Shown here: positions 26,417 to 34,263 of the stretch, one piece after another
Layout: every line of letters starts with the position of its first letter
Position numbering within the stretch: the first letter of the stretch is position 1
Notes under the pieces: generated by a model
Seen by the model: the letters and a program-made list of their open reading frames with translations, nothing else
Told to the model about the DNA's origin: nothing
The model's database searches: none
Translations under genes and position numbers: made by a program
Origin: Desmonostoc muscorum LEGE 12446
GTDB lineage: Bacteria; Cyanobacteriota; Cyanobacteriia; Cyanobacteriales; Nostocaceae
Assembly (NCBI RefSeq): GCF_015207005.2
Contig: NZ_JADEXS020000002.1
Span: forward strand, 434,001 to 498,000
Length of the DNA: 64,000 bases
Direction: 5' to 3'

Positions 26417-26922
26417 TTCTCAGAACACGCTACCTACTAACTATGAAGTTTATCGACAAGTGGTAAAAGCTTACCCAGAAAGAACTCCTTTGGAATTGAC
26501 TTTGGGTGTGAATGTTGAAGAAGAATTCAGAAGTCAGAATTCAGGAGTCAGAATCAATCAGTAGGGGATTCAGACGCGCGACTGAATTGTTGCACCACCA
26601 AATCATAGATTTGGTGGGGGTTTTAAACCCGATTATTCAGACGCTCGAGTACTCGCTAACGCTGCGCTATCCGCTTTTTCGGTCAAAAAACATTGCTGAA
26701 TTCTGACTCCTGACTCCTGAATTCTGTTCGATAATTCAGTTGAGAAAGCTGAACCTGTAAGCAAGTAGTGACCCACTCGTTACGTATTCAGCAAGAAGTT
26801 AGAGTGAAAGACTGAATTGCTTTTCAACAATCTTATTGACAGTAAAGTATAAATCAAAGAGTCAAAAATGATCTAATTTAATTTCTGCTGCGTTGATAAA
26901 AAAGATTTCAAAAAATCCTATT
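26417..26922. repeat. 506-bp gap with heptamer-type repeats
   Basis: AGAAGTCAGAATTCAGGAGT (about 26519-26540) and TTCTGACTCCTGACTCCTGA (about 26700-26720) are repeat blocks in opposite orientation. ACCACCAAATC and GATTTGGTGG (26594-26618) form a hairpin followed by GGGTTTTAAACCC. No gene is seen; frames here translate repeat sequence. Confidence 0.5.
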
Positions 26923-27059
26923 GGGGGCTATATGGGGGCTATATATACCCCAACAATATCTCAGGACTTTTGGGATATTTTGACCCCTATATAGGGTATA
27001 TATAGGTGCTAAATGGGGTATATTTGACTAATTAACATTTTGTACCCCACTTAGCCCCC
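26923..27059. promoter_or_regulatory. Iteron-like GGGG-TATA repeats upstream of parM
   Basis: GGGGGCTATAT occurs twice head-to-tail (26923-26933, 26934-26944). It is followed by ATATACCCC, CCCCTATATAGGG (26985-26997), TGGGGTATATT (27014) and TACCCCACTTAGCCCCC (27043-27059). Direct and inverted copies of one motif just before a ParM gene suggest a parC centromere/promoter or, less likely, replication iterons. Confidence 0.55.
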
Positions 27060-27186
27060 AAGAGGTTATGATAAACTCTTGAGATTAGGAAAAGAAGGTG
27101 AAGTTATTTTATTCTTCTTTCTCTTGCTCTTGCAGATCACTTGAACAGATAATTTTCACTTTCTTAAAGTGTATTACTTGGAGCAG

Positions 27187-28146
27187 ATGTCAAACATTCA
27201 CACCTTACAAAAAATTTTTCCTGCGGGTTTCGATAACGGTTACGGAAGTCTCAAACTTTTAGTCGATGGCTTTGAAGTAGTTCGTGTCCCCAGCTATATA
27301 ACCAATGCCGAGATGGAAGATGTACCAGGACGTGTAGTTTTTAACGGTAGTGCTTATACAGTTGGAGAGTCTGCTTACCGGACAGGAAATTATTTTGACC
27401 GGAATACCGATAATAATGAAAACAAAGTCAACAACGCATTGTTGACTTTATTGGGTGCATTGGCACATTTGCCACACCGTAAGGCTTGGCATTTAAAATT
27501 AGTCGTTAGCTTACATGATGTTGCTCTAGCTGACGAATTGCAAAAAGTACTAAACGGAGAATATCAGCCAATACTTGCTGGCAAACAATCAGACGTGAAG
27601 ATCGAAGTGCTGAAAGTTGTACTAGAGGGTATGGGTGCATTATTTGGGCATCCACTGCCAAAAAAATTAACCATTTTAGACTTTGGCAATGGAACAACCC
27701 TGTATTCTCGTTACAACCGGGGTCAACGAGAAGTTCACACCGCCTACCCCATCGGTGTAGAAGTTCTCATCGATGATATTTCCCAAAAAATGAAACATTT
27801 AAATGGCGGAAAAATCGGAGACCCATCCAAAATCCGATTTTGTTTGGAAATGGGGCATACCCGATACAGCCGTGACATCGATATTAAAGATATATACAGT
27901 ACTTCTTTAAAAGATTGGTATGAAAAATACTTGAAGAAAGTGGTGAATCTCACGCTTGATGCCAAACACCAAGGGGATGAAATCTGGGCGATTGGTGGAG
28001 GCTGTCTGTTACCAGGATTTAAAAAATTGTTAGAAAAGAATGGCTTCAAAATCCTGGACAACCCGGTGGAAGCCAATGTCTTTGGGCTTTTAGAAATGGC
28101 AAAAACCATTACCAGCAAGAATCCAACAACTACATCTCTAAAGTGA
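27187..28146 (+). CDS. parM: ParM/StbA-like actin-fold partition ATPase
   Basis: 319 aa from ATG 27187. Actin-superfamily phosphate loops are visible: GFDNGYGSLKL (about 9-19, phosphate 1), TILDFGNGTTLYSR (about 165-178, phosphate 2) and WAIGGGCLLPG (about 272-282, adenosine loop). Such proteins form filaments that push plasmid copies apart, together with a ParR adaptor and a parC site. Length and motifs match plasmid ParM-like proteins of cyanobacteria. The next gene starts 5 bp after its stop. Confidence 0.85.
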   Translation: MSNIHTLQKIFPAGFDNGYGSLKLLVDGFEVVRVPSYITNAEMEDVPGRVVFNGSAYTVGESAYRTGNYFDRNTDNNENKVNNALLTLLGALAHLPHRKAWHLKLVVSLHDVALADELQKVLNGEYQPILAGKQSDVKIEVLKVVLEGMGALFGHPLPKKLTILDFGNGTTLYSRYNRGQREVHTAYPIGVEVLIDDISQKMKHLNGGKIGDPSKIRFCLEMGHTRYSRDIDIKDIYSTSLKDWYEKYLKKVVNLTLDAKHQGDEIWAIGGGCLLPGFKKLLEKNGFKILDNPVEANVFGLLEMAKTITSKNPTTTSLK

Positions 28147-28151
28147 TCATA

Positions 28152-28443
28152 ATGACAGATAAACAAGACTTAGCACCGGAAAAGGTTCGGATCAAAGATA
28201 GCTACCGTGAGCGGATATTTGCCGAATCACAGCAACTAGGTAAAAGTTACCTAGAGACGCTTTACTTTATCATTGATTGTTATTTTGCTTATCATATAGG
28301 GTGCATTTCCCACTCAACAAGTAGCTTTCACTCCTATTAATACTGAACATAACAAACTTACTTCAATGACTCAAGAGCCATCTACTATCGAAAACCAAGA
28401 GGATTCTGATGACCAAACCTTCACTCTTGATTTTGAGTTGTAG
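28152..28443 (+). pseudogene. ParR-like adaptor, frameshifted
   Basis: MTDKQDLAPEKVRIKDSYRE begins 5 bp after parM. The first 40 residues look like a ribbon-helix-helix domain (VRIKDSYRERIFAESQQLGK). The frame then changes near 28295: the continuing register reads AFPTQQVAFTPINTEHNKLT and ends DDQTFTLDFEL at TAG 28441, an acidic tail as expected for an adaptor that contacts filaments. As read, the protein would end early with an unrelated tail (SHSTSSFHSY). Identification rests on position and size. Confidence 0.5.
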
Positions 28444-28464
28444 GGAAGTATGGGACTGCTGCTT

Positions 28465-29004
28465 CTATAGTGCATAAGTCAAGTAAAATTTAGCGATCGC
28501 CTGTGCCAGTTGCGTAAGTCCTGCTGGATTTTCTCGGTTTATCCCTAATTCTTTCTCTCCATTATTTAGGCAATTATTATACTCTCCGTGCAAATGTAAG
28601 GAGCTTGAATCTAAATGGGAATATTTAGTTGATACTCCATATTTTTTTACTACTTCTAAAGCAATTATTAGGAAAAATTTTGTTAATCCATATTTGTACA
28701 GCTTATCCATTATTCTGCCTATTTTGTCATCATTTAAATCCTCTGCTTTAATCCCTGAACCCAATAAATGCTCTATTGCTTTATCTTCAAAAAATTGAGA
28801 AAATAAATATAATGGCCTCGACACAAAACCTAGTCCGTTAAGAATGATTGCTTTGACTACTTCTCCTGTATTAACTTTCTCTCTACTATCGATTAAGAAT
28901 ATCTCATTGAGTTTTTCTACTATTTCTATCTCATCTATTATTCCTGCTATTATTCCCAAGTGATCTAAGTTTTTACTCTCAAACTCTTCTTTTTGGTAAT
29001 TCAT
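28465..29004 (-). pseudogene. IS1634-type transposase, N-terminal part only
   Basis: MNYQKEEFESKNLDHLGIIA and VVKAIILNGLGFVSRPLYLF are the DUF4277 N-terminal domain of IS1634-family transposases, followed by the first catalytic Asp in SHLDSSSLHLHGEY. Full-length relatives have about 500-550 aa; this frame ends at 179 aa with an unrelated tail, so most of the catalytic core is deleted. Confidence 0.75.
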
Positions 29005-29739
29005 ATCTTTGGGTATTTTTATTTAATTCAGGCTCCTGCATCTCATTTTTGCTCCTGAATTTATTGTCAATACCTCATGAATTTCCATTTTTTGGCACTT
29101 TTTATACTACTGTCTATATTTATTACTCACTTAACCATGTGTTTATATGTAAGCTCTTTTTGCTATTTATTATACTCATGTTTGTTCTACAAAATGAAGT
29201 GCGGAATGTGAGTTTTATCTCTTAGAATCAAAAAACCACTTGTCTTAAGCAAGAATACTAGAGATAAATGTAATAAATAAAATCAGTACATAGCATCTGG
29301 TTTTTAGCGATTGCACGTTTTTTATGCGACCTCACCAAATCGCGTTGCTCCCGTAGTCCCCTACTTTTAAAAGATCCTCTGAGAAATAACTGTTTTAATT
29401 TTTTCTGAAAAATTATGAAAATTTAGGTCGAACTCACCTATTTTTATTTGTTATTATACTAATCTGGCTTAGTCTAAAAATATCGAAGAGTCAATCTAGG
29501 TAAATCGAAGAAATAATGTTTGCAATTACCTGTAACTTTTAGTGTGATTATTTTTGTGATTATTGATATTCTTAAGAAAACAACTAAACAACTAAGTTAT
29601 CAATCGCTGGTAAAAACGACTTTGATTGTGCTTTTTGCAATTTTCAATAAATTAAAATCAACCCAGAAATCTGTACCAGCAGGATACTAACGATATTTAA
29701 TTGGCAACATTACTAATTGAATAAAACTAGGAAGAAATC
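29005..29739. other. 735-bp AT-rich gap before the peptide locus
   Basis: No gene is seen. The left part may include the end of the deleted IS1634 element (CAGGCTCCTG / GCTCCTGAAT near 29030-29065). The right part is the likely promoter region of the peptide locus; no regulator site is recognised. Confidence 0.4.
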
Positions 29740-29862
29740 GTGTCTCTCGAACAAATTAAAGCATTTTATCAACGATTAGCAACTAATGAACTTTTCCGAA
29801 CTCAAATACAAGAAGTGAAAAGCAAAAAAGATGGATCTCCTCCGCCACCTCCTAATTTTTGA
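29740..29862 (+). CDS. Short Nif11-type peptide with proline-rich end, 40 aa
   Basis: GTG start at 29740, with AGGAAG (29728-29733) at a good distance. The peptide reads MSLEQIKAFYQRLATNELFR then TQIQEVKSKKDGSPPPPPNF. The first 25 residues equal helix 1 of the Nif11 leader domain (compare ALEHVKAFYERLAADEAF at 33619); the rest of the leader and the GG site are missing and the peptide jumps to SPPPPPNF. It lies 81 bp before the radical SAM gene. It may be a compact substrate, a decoy or a truncated precursor. Confidence 0.6.
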   Translation: MSLEQIKAFYQRLATNELFRTQIQEVKSKKDGSPPPPPNF

Positions 29863-29943
29863 GTAGTTACTTTTACGCTTAGATGTCAGCTTAATAAAAA
29901 ATAATCTATTCGGGCTTTTCATACAGTAATTAAGGATGATTTA

Positions 29944-31209
29944 ATGAGCGAATATCGCCGCATTAGTTATGCTGTCTGGGAAATTACCCTTAAGTGTAAC
30001 CTCGCCTGTCAGCATTGTGGCTCACGAGCAGGTCACACCCGCGCTAAAGAACTCACCACCTCAGAAGCCTTAAACCTCGTCCAACAGCTCGCAGAAGTTG
30101 GGATCAAAGAAGTCACCCTCATCGGTGGTGAAGCCTTTCTCCGTTCCGACTGGCTAGAGATTGCCCAAGCAATTACTCAAGTGGGGATGATCTGCGGGAT
30201 GACGACTGGGGGCTATGGCATCAATTTAGATACTGCTCGAAAAATGAAAGAAGCTGGGATTAGAGTAGTGTCTGTCTCGGTAGATGGGTTAGAAGAAACA
30301 CACGATCGCTTGCGGGGGAAAAAGGGATCTTGGCAATGGGCATTTAAAACCATGAGCCATCTTAAAGAAGTCGGCATTCCCTTCGGTTGCAATACGCAAA
30401 TCAACCGCCTTTCTGCCCGAGAATTTCCCCAAATCTACGAATACATCCGCGATGCAGGAGTGTTTGCTTGGCAGATTCAGTTAACTGTACCAATGGGGAA
30501 TGCAGCCGACAATAACGAGATCCTAGTGCAACCTTACGAACTGCTAGATATTTATCCGATGATTGCTCGCATTGTCCAACGGGCGAACCAAGAGGGAGTA
30601 AAGGTACAACCAGGAAATAATATCGGGTATTACGGGCCTTATGAAAGGTTCTTGCGTGGCGGGGATGCTTGGTCATTTTGGCAAGGATGCACGGCGGGAC
30701 TAGCGGCGTTAGGAATTGAAGCAGATGGGGCAATTAAGGGGTGTCCATCGTTACCGACTGCTGCTTATACAGGAGGAAATATTCGCGATCGCTCTCTGGG
30801 AACCATCATTGAGGAAACAGAAGAGTTGCGGTTCAATCTGGGGGCAGATACTCCCAAGGGGACGGAGCATTTGTGGGGGTTCTGTAAAACCTGCGAATTT
30901 GCTCAACTCTGTCGCGGGGGCTGTAGTTGGACGGCTCATGTCTTTTTTGACCGCAGAGGAAATAATCCCTACTGTCACCATCGCGCTTTGACTCAGGCAA
31001 AACGGGGCATTCGAGAGCGATTTTATTTGGAGCAACCCGCCGCAGGAGTGCCGTTTGATAATGGGAAGTTTGTTTTAGTTGAAGAAGCTATTGATGCACC
31101 TTTGCCAGAGAATGAGCCACTTCAGTTTTCTGCTTCTCGTATTCAATGGCCGGATAGTTGGCGGGAGGAGACAGAGTTGACCCGATCTTTGGTGGGGATA
31201 AATCATTAA
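29944..31209 (+). CDS. Radical SAM/SPASM peptide maturase
   Basis: 421 aa. The CxxxCxxC motif binding the SAM [4Fe-4S] cluster is Cys18/Cys22/Cys25 (LKCNLACQHC), with GGEA about 58. The C-terminal SPASM domain (about 250-355) has CTAGLAALGIEADGAIKGC, CKTCEFAQLCRGGC and PYCHHR, enough Cys for auxiliary clusters. SPASM enzymes modify ribosomal peptides (thioether, C-C or epimerised bonds). AAGGA precedes the start. The surrounding leader peptides are the plausible substrates. Which bond it makes cannot be told from sequence. Confidence 0.85.
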   Translation: MSEYRRISYAVWEITLKCNLACQHCGSRAGHTRAKELTTSEALNLVQQLAEVGIKEVTLIGGEAFLRSDWLEIAQAITQVGMICGMTTGGYGINLDTARKMKEAGIRVVSVSVDGLEETHDRLRGKKGSWQWAFKTMSHLKEVGIPFGCNTQINRLSAREFPQIYEYIRDAGVFAWQIQLTVPMGNAADNNEILVQPYELLDIYPMIARIVQRANQEGVKVQPGNNIGYYGPYERFLRGGDAWSFWQGCTAGLAALGIEADGAIKGCPSLPTAAYTGGNIRDRSLGTIIEETEELRFNLGADTPKGTEHLWGFCKTCEFAQLCRGGCSWTAHVFFDRRGNNPYCHHRALTQAKRGIRERFYLEQPAAGVPFDNGKFVLVEEAIDAPLPENEPLQFSASRIQWPDSWREETELTRSLVGINH

Positions 31210-31225
31210 AAATCAGGAGTAATTT

Positions 31226-31390
31226 ATGTCTGAAAATTCAGCTATTAATTCTCAAGCTCAAAGCGAGTCTCAAGAGCCTTTATTACCGCGATCAGCTTGG
31301 AATAGTCAATTAGCTTATTTGAGAACCTTATTTAGAGCGAAAAAAGTTTTGGATTTGATTGAACAAGAAGCGGGTGTGGTAAGGAGTTAA
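31226..31390 (+). CDS. Small protein following the radical SAM gene, 54 aa
   Basis: ATG 31226 with AGGAG at 31215-31219 and 16 bp after the maturase stop, so it is translated from the same message. Sequence: a Ser/Gln-rich start, then PLLPRSAWNSQLAYLRTLFR and a helix ending VLDLIEQEAGVVRS. No GG site. It could be an accessory partner of the maturase or an unusual substrate. Too short for many gene finders. Confidence 0.6.
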   Translation: MSENSAINSQAQSESQEPLLPRSAWNSQLAYLRTLFRAKKVLDLIEQEAGVVRS

Positions 31391-31619
31391 TTATTACGAG
31401 GTAGTTTGAGACACAGCTATATTAGTTTCCTTGTGCGGAATAAGTAAGTCGGCGAGAATAAACAGAACACGAGTTACAAAACGTAAATAGGCTTGAAACC
31501 CTTACCAATGAGCAATGACGACCCTAACGAGTTAGTTTTATTTGTGTCGATCTACTTACCTTTTCCTAGAAAAAATAAATAGGAATTTTTAATTTTTTAT
31601 TTTTGGAGGACATTTAGAA
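31391..31619. other. 229-bp gap, promoter region of the precursor genes
   Basis: No gene. AT-rich, ending in GGAGGA (31605-31610) as ribosome-binding site of the first precursor. Confidence 0.4.
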
Positions 31620-31853
31620 ATGGCTAATATCAAAGTTATTGACTTGAATCTCGCAAATCAAGACTTTTCATCAAGTCCCAAAACCTTGTTGCCTAATGAG
31701 ATAGAAAAGGTATTCGGCGGTGAAAGTGAATCTGGTTACTACATCTGGGATGATGGCAGTGCAATATTCTGGGATAACGGCGTTTACGAAGCCTATGATA
31801 CTGAAGGAAATCTCTATAGTATTGTTGCTTTTGGAACTGGTGAACCCAGATGA
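31620..31853 (+). CDS. Double-glycine precursor peptide 1, 77 aa
   Basis: Leader MANIKVIDLNLANQD... ends NEIEKVFGG (residues 29-37), the LxxxEIxxVxGG type of site cut by C39 peptidases. The 40-residue core is aromatic and acidic: GYYIWDDGSAIFWDNGVYEA is its centre, with IWDDG and FWDNG as a near repeat. GGAGGA precedes the ATG. Predicted to be processed and exported by the C39 ABC exporter at 39-45 kb, and possibly modified by the radical SAM enzyme. Confidence 0.75.
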   Translation: MANIKVIDLNLANQDFSSSPKTLLPNEIEKVFGGESESGYYIWDDGSAIFWDNGVYEAYDTEGNLYSIVAFGTGEPR

Positions 31854-31887
31854 AATAGCTTTTAGCAGATAAAGGAGAATAATTTTC

Positions 31888-32100
31888 ATGAATAACGTCA
31901 AAAATCACGAACTTGAGTTATTAAATTTAGATGAGCAATTGCTCGATTTATCTGAAGATGAACAAAAAGCAATAAGAGGTGGGGTAGCTACCTGTGTATA
32001 TCAAGGTCAACCATCTACACAAGGCGCTACAGTTACACAAGCAGATGGTGTTTACAAATGTCAAGAAGATGGTAGTTGGCAAAAAGTTTCAAGTAAATAG
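31888..32100 (+). CDS. Double-glycine precursor peptide 2, 70 aa
   Basis: Leader MNNVKNHELELLNLDEQLLD with LSEDEQKAIRGG (about 21-32) as cleavage site. The core (about 38 aa) has two Cys (ATCVYQGQ and YKCQEDGSWQ) 20 residues apart that could form a disulfide. AAAGGAG is well placed. The core is hydrophilic, unlike peptides 1 and 3. Confidence 0.75.
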   Translation: MNNVKNHELELLNLDEQLLDLSEDEQKAIRGGVATCVYQGQPSTQGATVTQADGVYKCQEDGSWQKVSSK

Positions 32101-32211
32101 ATTGTTTGTTGTGAATTAAATCAAGCAAATTCTGGCGATCGCCCAATTTAAAACTCATTGATTCAGCGATCGCTAAATCAACACAACCTTTAAAAAAGGA
32201 GAGTAATTCCA

Positions 32212-32445
32212 ATGGCTAACATTTCAATTACCAATCTAAATATCGATAATTTTGAATCTTTACCTATTCAAAAACTATCAGAGGAGAAAATGCAAAATAT
32301 TCGAGGTGGAGCATTAATATCAGAGAATGATGCTGATATTATTATCGATGCTGACGGTAATCGAGTGCTAACTAATGTAATTTACTCAGGTGAGGGATTA
32401 CCTTGGGGTACAGGCGGCTCTGATTCTGATTATACTGGGGCGTGA
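32212..32445 (+). CDS. Double-glycine precursor peptide 3, 77 aa
   Basis: MANISITNLNIDNFESLPIQ opens the leader and LSEEKMQNIRGG ends it (about 22-33). The core contains DADIIIDADGNRVLTNVIYS and ends LPWGTGGSDSDYTGA. AAAAAAGGAGAG gives a strong ribosome-binding site. It shares the MANIxIxxLN start with peptides 1 and 6. Confidence 0.75.
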   Translation: MANISITNLNIDNFESLPIQKLSEEKMQNIRGGALISENDADIIIDADGNRVLTNVIYSGEGLPWGTGGSDSDYTGA

Positions 32446-32612
32446 CGCACTCAAGCCAAGATTGCATTTAATAATAGACTTCTTCAATTTTCAATCTACA
32501 GTCTTACGAGCTTATTACCCCTAAAACAGCCGCTAAGCATCGCTTGTTCTAGTCAAAATGATGGCTCTACTTCTGAGTACATCTTTCCAATAAAATTTTG
32601 AGGAAATAGCAA

Positions 32613-32810
32613 ATGTCTAACATTTATATATCTGATTTATATCCTACAAATCAATCGATGTTACCACATCATAGACAATCACTGAATTTGGAAGAAATAA
32701 ATTTGATTAAGTCTGCAACTTCACGAGCGATCGATACTCGCAAAATATTAGGTGGATCGTTAAATAATTTTGAGCTTGAAACAAGAGGTGGAAAGAGATT
32801 TGAATCCTAA
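32613..32810 (+). CDS. Double-glycine precursor peptide 4, 65 aa
   Basis: MSNIYISDLYPTNQSMLPHH start, then LNLEEINLIKSATSRAIDTR-KILGG (about 25-49). The core after GG is only about 16 residues: SLNNFELETRGGKRFES, with a second RGG. The SRAIDTRK(I/V)(L/V)GG block is shared with peptide 5. GAGGAAA lies before the ATG. Confidence 0.7.
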   Translation: MSNIYISDLYPTNQSMLPHHRQSLNLEEINLIKSATSRAIDTRKILGGSLNNFELETRGGKRFES

Positions 32811-32886
32811 GGAGATTAATCATTTCATTCCTATGTGTTGACTTGTCAATCATTTCTTTTTTTAGTCGTCAAATTTTGGAGCTTCC

Positions 32887-33081
32887 ATGCCAATTATTCA
32901 AGTTTCTGATTTGAACTCTGAAAATGATAACGATTCCCTGAAGTTGCTCAATCCTCAAGAACATGATTTGGTTAAGGCTGCCGTTACGAGAGCGATTGAT
33001 ACCCGCAAAGTAGTAGGAGGTGGCTCCGCTGTGACATTAATCTTTGCAACAGATGGTAGGCGTCCTACTCTAGATATCTAG
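32887..33081 (+). CDS. Double-glycine precursor peptide 5, 64 aa
   Basis: MPIIQVSDLNSENDNDSLKL start, LNPQEHDLVKAAVTRAIDTR and KVVGG as leader end. The core is about 17 residues (GSAVTLIFATDGRRPTLDI). Paralogue of peptide 4 in the block before the cleavage site. GGAG (32879-32882) precedes the ATG. Confidence 0.7.
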   Translation: MPIIQVSDLNSENDNDSLKLLNPQEHDLVKAAVTRAIDTRKVVGGGSAVTLIFATDGRRPTLDI

Positions 33082-33119
33082 ATATAGCGCAGTAGTATTT
33101 AGATTTAGAATACGCAAAC

Positions 33120-33524
33120 ATGAACAATCCTCTACCATTATGTCCCAGTGCCCAGCCTGATATGCCAAACAGCATAGCCTTGGGTGTTATGGTTGGCACT
33201 GTTGATGAACCTCACTTTGTCCATTTTCAAAAGCCTAAGCAAGTCACAGAAGAGCTTCTAGCTTTGGCTGAACCTGTAAAGCCTACAGAAGTTTTCCGAT
33301 TTGCAGCAACCTGTATGGGTAGTGGTTGTATACATTTCGATGGTGCTAACTGTCGCCTGGTTCAACGAGTCGTGGAAACCTTGCCAACAGTTGCAGAAAC
33401 GCTTCCTCCTTGCCATATACGCTCTAGTTGCCGTTGGTATCAGCAAGAAGGCAAAGCCGCCTGTGTGCGCTGTCCTCAAGTCGTCACAGATCGACCGATT
33501 ACTTCTGTCGATACTACTAAATAA
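33120..33524 (+). CDS. Cys-rich protein of the leader-peptide locus, 134 aa
   Basis: Eight Cys; seven lie in the C-terminal half: TCMGSGCIHFDGANC, PPCHIRSSCRWYQQEGKAAC and RCPQ. The spacing C-x4-C-x7-C ... C-x5-C-x10-C-x2-C suggests an iron-sulfur or zinc site or disulfides. No signal peptide. Similar Cys-rich proteins accompany Nif11-type genes in cyanobacteria as far as I recall; function unknown. Candidate electron donor or binding partner for the radical SAM system, by position only. Confidence 0.6.
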   Translation: MNNPLPLCPSAQPDMPNSIALGVMVGTVDEPHFVHFQKPKQVTEELLALAEPVKPTEVFRFAATCMGSGCIHFDGANCRLVQRVVETLPTVAETLPPCHIRSSCRWYQQEGKAACVRCPQVVTDRPITSVDTTK

Positions 33525-33618
33525 AGATTTTCTTTGTATCTTGCCAGTTGCACACATCAAAGCTCCGATAACAATTAGTTAAAAGCCTCACAGCCTTGAA
33601 AAGATCGAGGAGATGATT

Positions 33619-33939
33619 ATGGCTCTTGAACATGTCAAAGCGTTTTACGAAAGACTGGCTGCTGACGAAGCTTTTTATAAGCAACTTCAAGGCACTAAAA
33701 GTAAAGTTGAATGCAGTCAAGTTGTTAAAGATGCTGGTTATGATTTTACCGAGCAAGAATTTGAAAAGTATACGTCCCAGTTGTTACGATTAAATACTTC
33801 AGACGAGCTTCGGGAAATGAATGAGAAAGAACTTAAAGCAGTTTTTGGTGGTGCATACTTATTCACTACAGGAGCAGAACCATTGCCACCATACGGTCAT
33901 TCACCCCTTGAGTGGATTGGAAATATCCAAGCTTTTTAA
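33619..33939 (+). CDS. Nif11-type leader peptide precursor, 106 aa
   Basis: ATG 33619 is preferred over 33613 because GGAG (33609-33612) is then correctly spaced. MALEHVKAFYERLAADEAFY, then QVVKDAGYDFTEQEFEKYTS and ELREMNEKELKAVFGG: a complete Nif11 leader ending in GG. The core is about 28 residues, AYLFTTGAEPLPPYGHSPLE then WIGNIQAF, rich in Pro and aromatics, no Cys, so not a lanthipeptide. Likely a proteusin/spliceotide-like or unmodified precursor. Confidence 0.8.
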   Translation: MALEHVKAFYERLAADEAFYKQLQGTKSKVECSQVVKDAGYDFTEQEFEKYTSQLLRLNTSDELREMNEKELKAVFGGAYLFTTGAEPLPPYGHSPLEWIGNIQAF

Positions 33940-33966
33940 TTATTTCTTCCTATAAAGGAGAAAATA

Positions 33967-34263
33967 ATGTCTGCTGAAAATATTAAAAATTTTTGCAAAC
34001 ACTTGGCTAATAATTACGAATTTCGCTGCCAACTAAACACTGCTAAAAATCAAAATGAATGGCTTAGTATTGTGTCAAATTTCGGCTTTGTTTTTACTAA
34101 GCAATAGGTGGAATATGAAATAGCTAAATTGTTGGAACTAAGGGATGATTCAAATGAGTTAAGAGAGTTAGATAGTCTTGAATTAGCAGGAGTTTTTGGA
34201 GGATGTATTCAACCTATATATGGCACTCCTGTTCCTGAGCCTTCTGAGCCAATGACAGCCTGA
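33967..34263 (+). pseudogene. Nif11-type precursor with an amber codon
   Basis: AAAGGAG precedes ATG 33967. MSAENIKNFCKHLANNYEFR is Nif11 helix 1. Codon 47 is TAG (34105-34107) after FVFTKQ, where homologues have Gln or Glu. The same frame then continues through ELRELDSLELAGVFGG to a 19-residue core CIQPIYGTPVPEPSEPMTA and TGA. One C-to-T change from CAG would explain it. Everything after the stop remains open and conserved, so the change is recent, or the codon is read through. Confidence 0.7.

Noticed and set aside
26512..26706. 64-aa frame after the lipoprotein gene
   Set aside because: Runs through heptamer repeats and a hairpin; not protein-like.
31888..32100. Lanthipeptide or microviridin precursor
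   Set aside because: Two Cys and few Ser/Thr in a suitable pattern, no LanM/LanB or ATP-grasp ligase gene in the window, no TxKxPSD motif.
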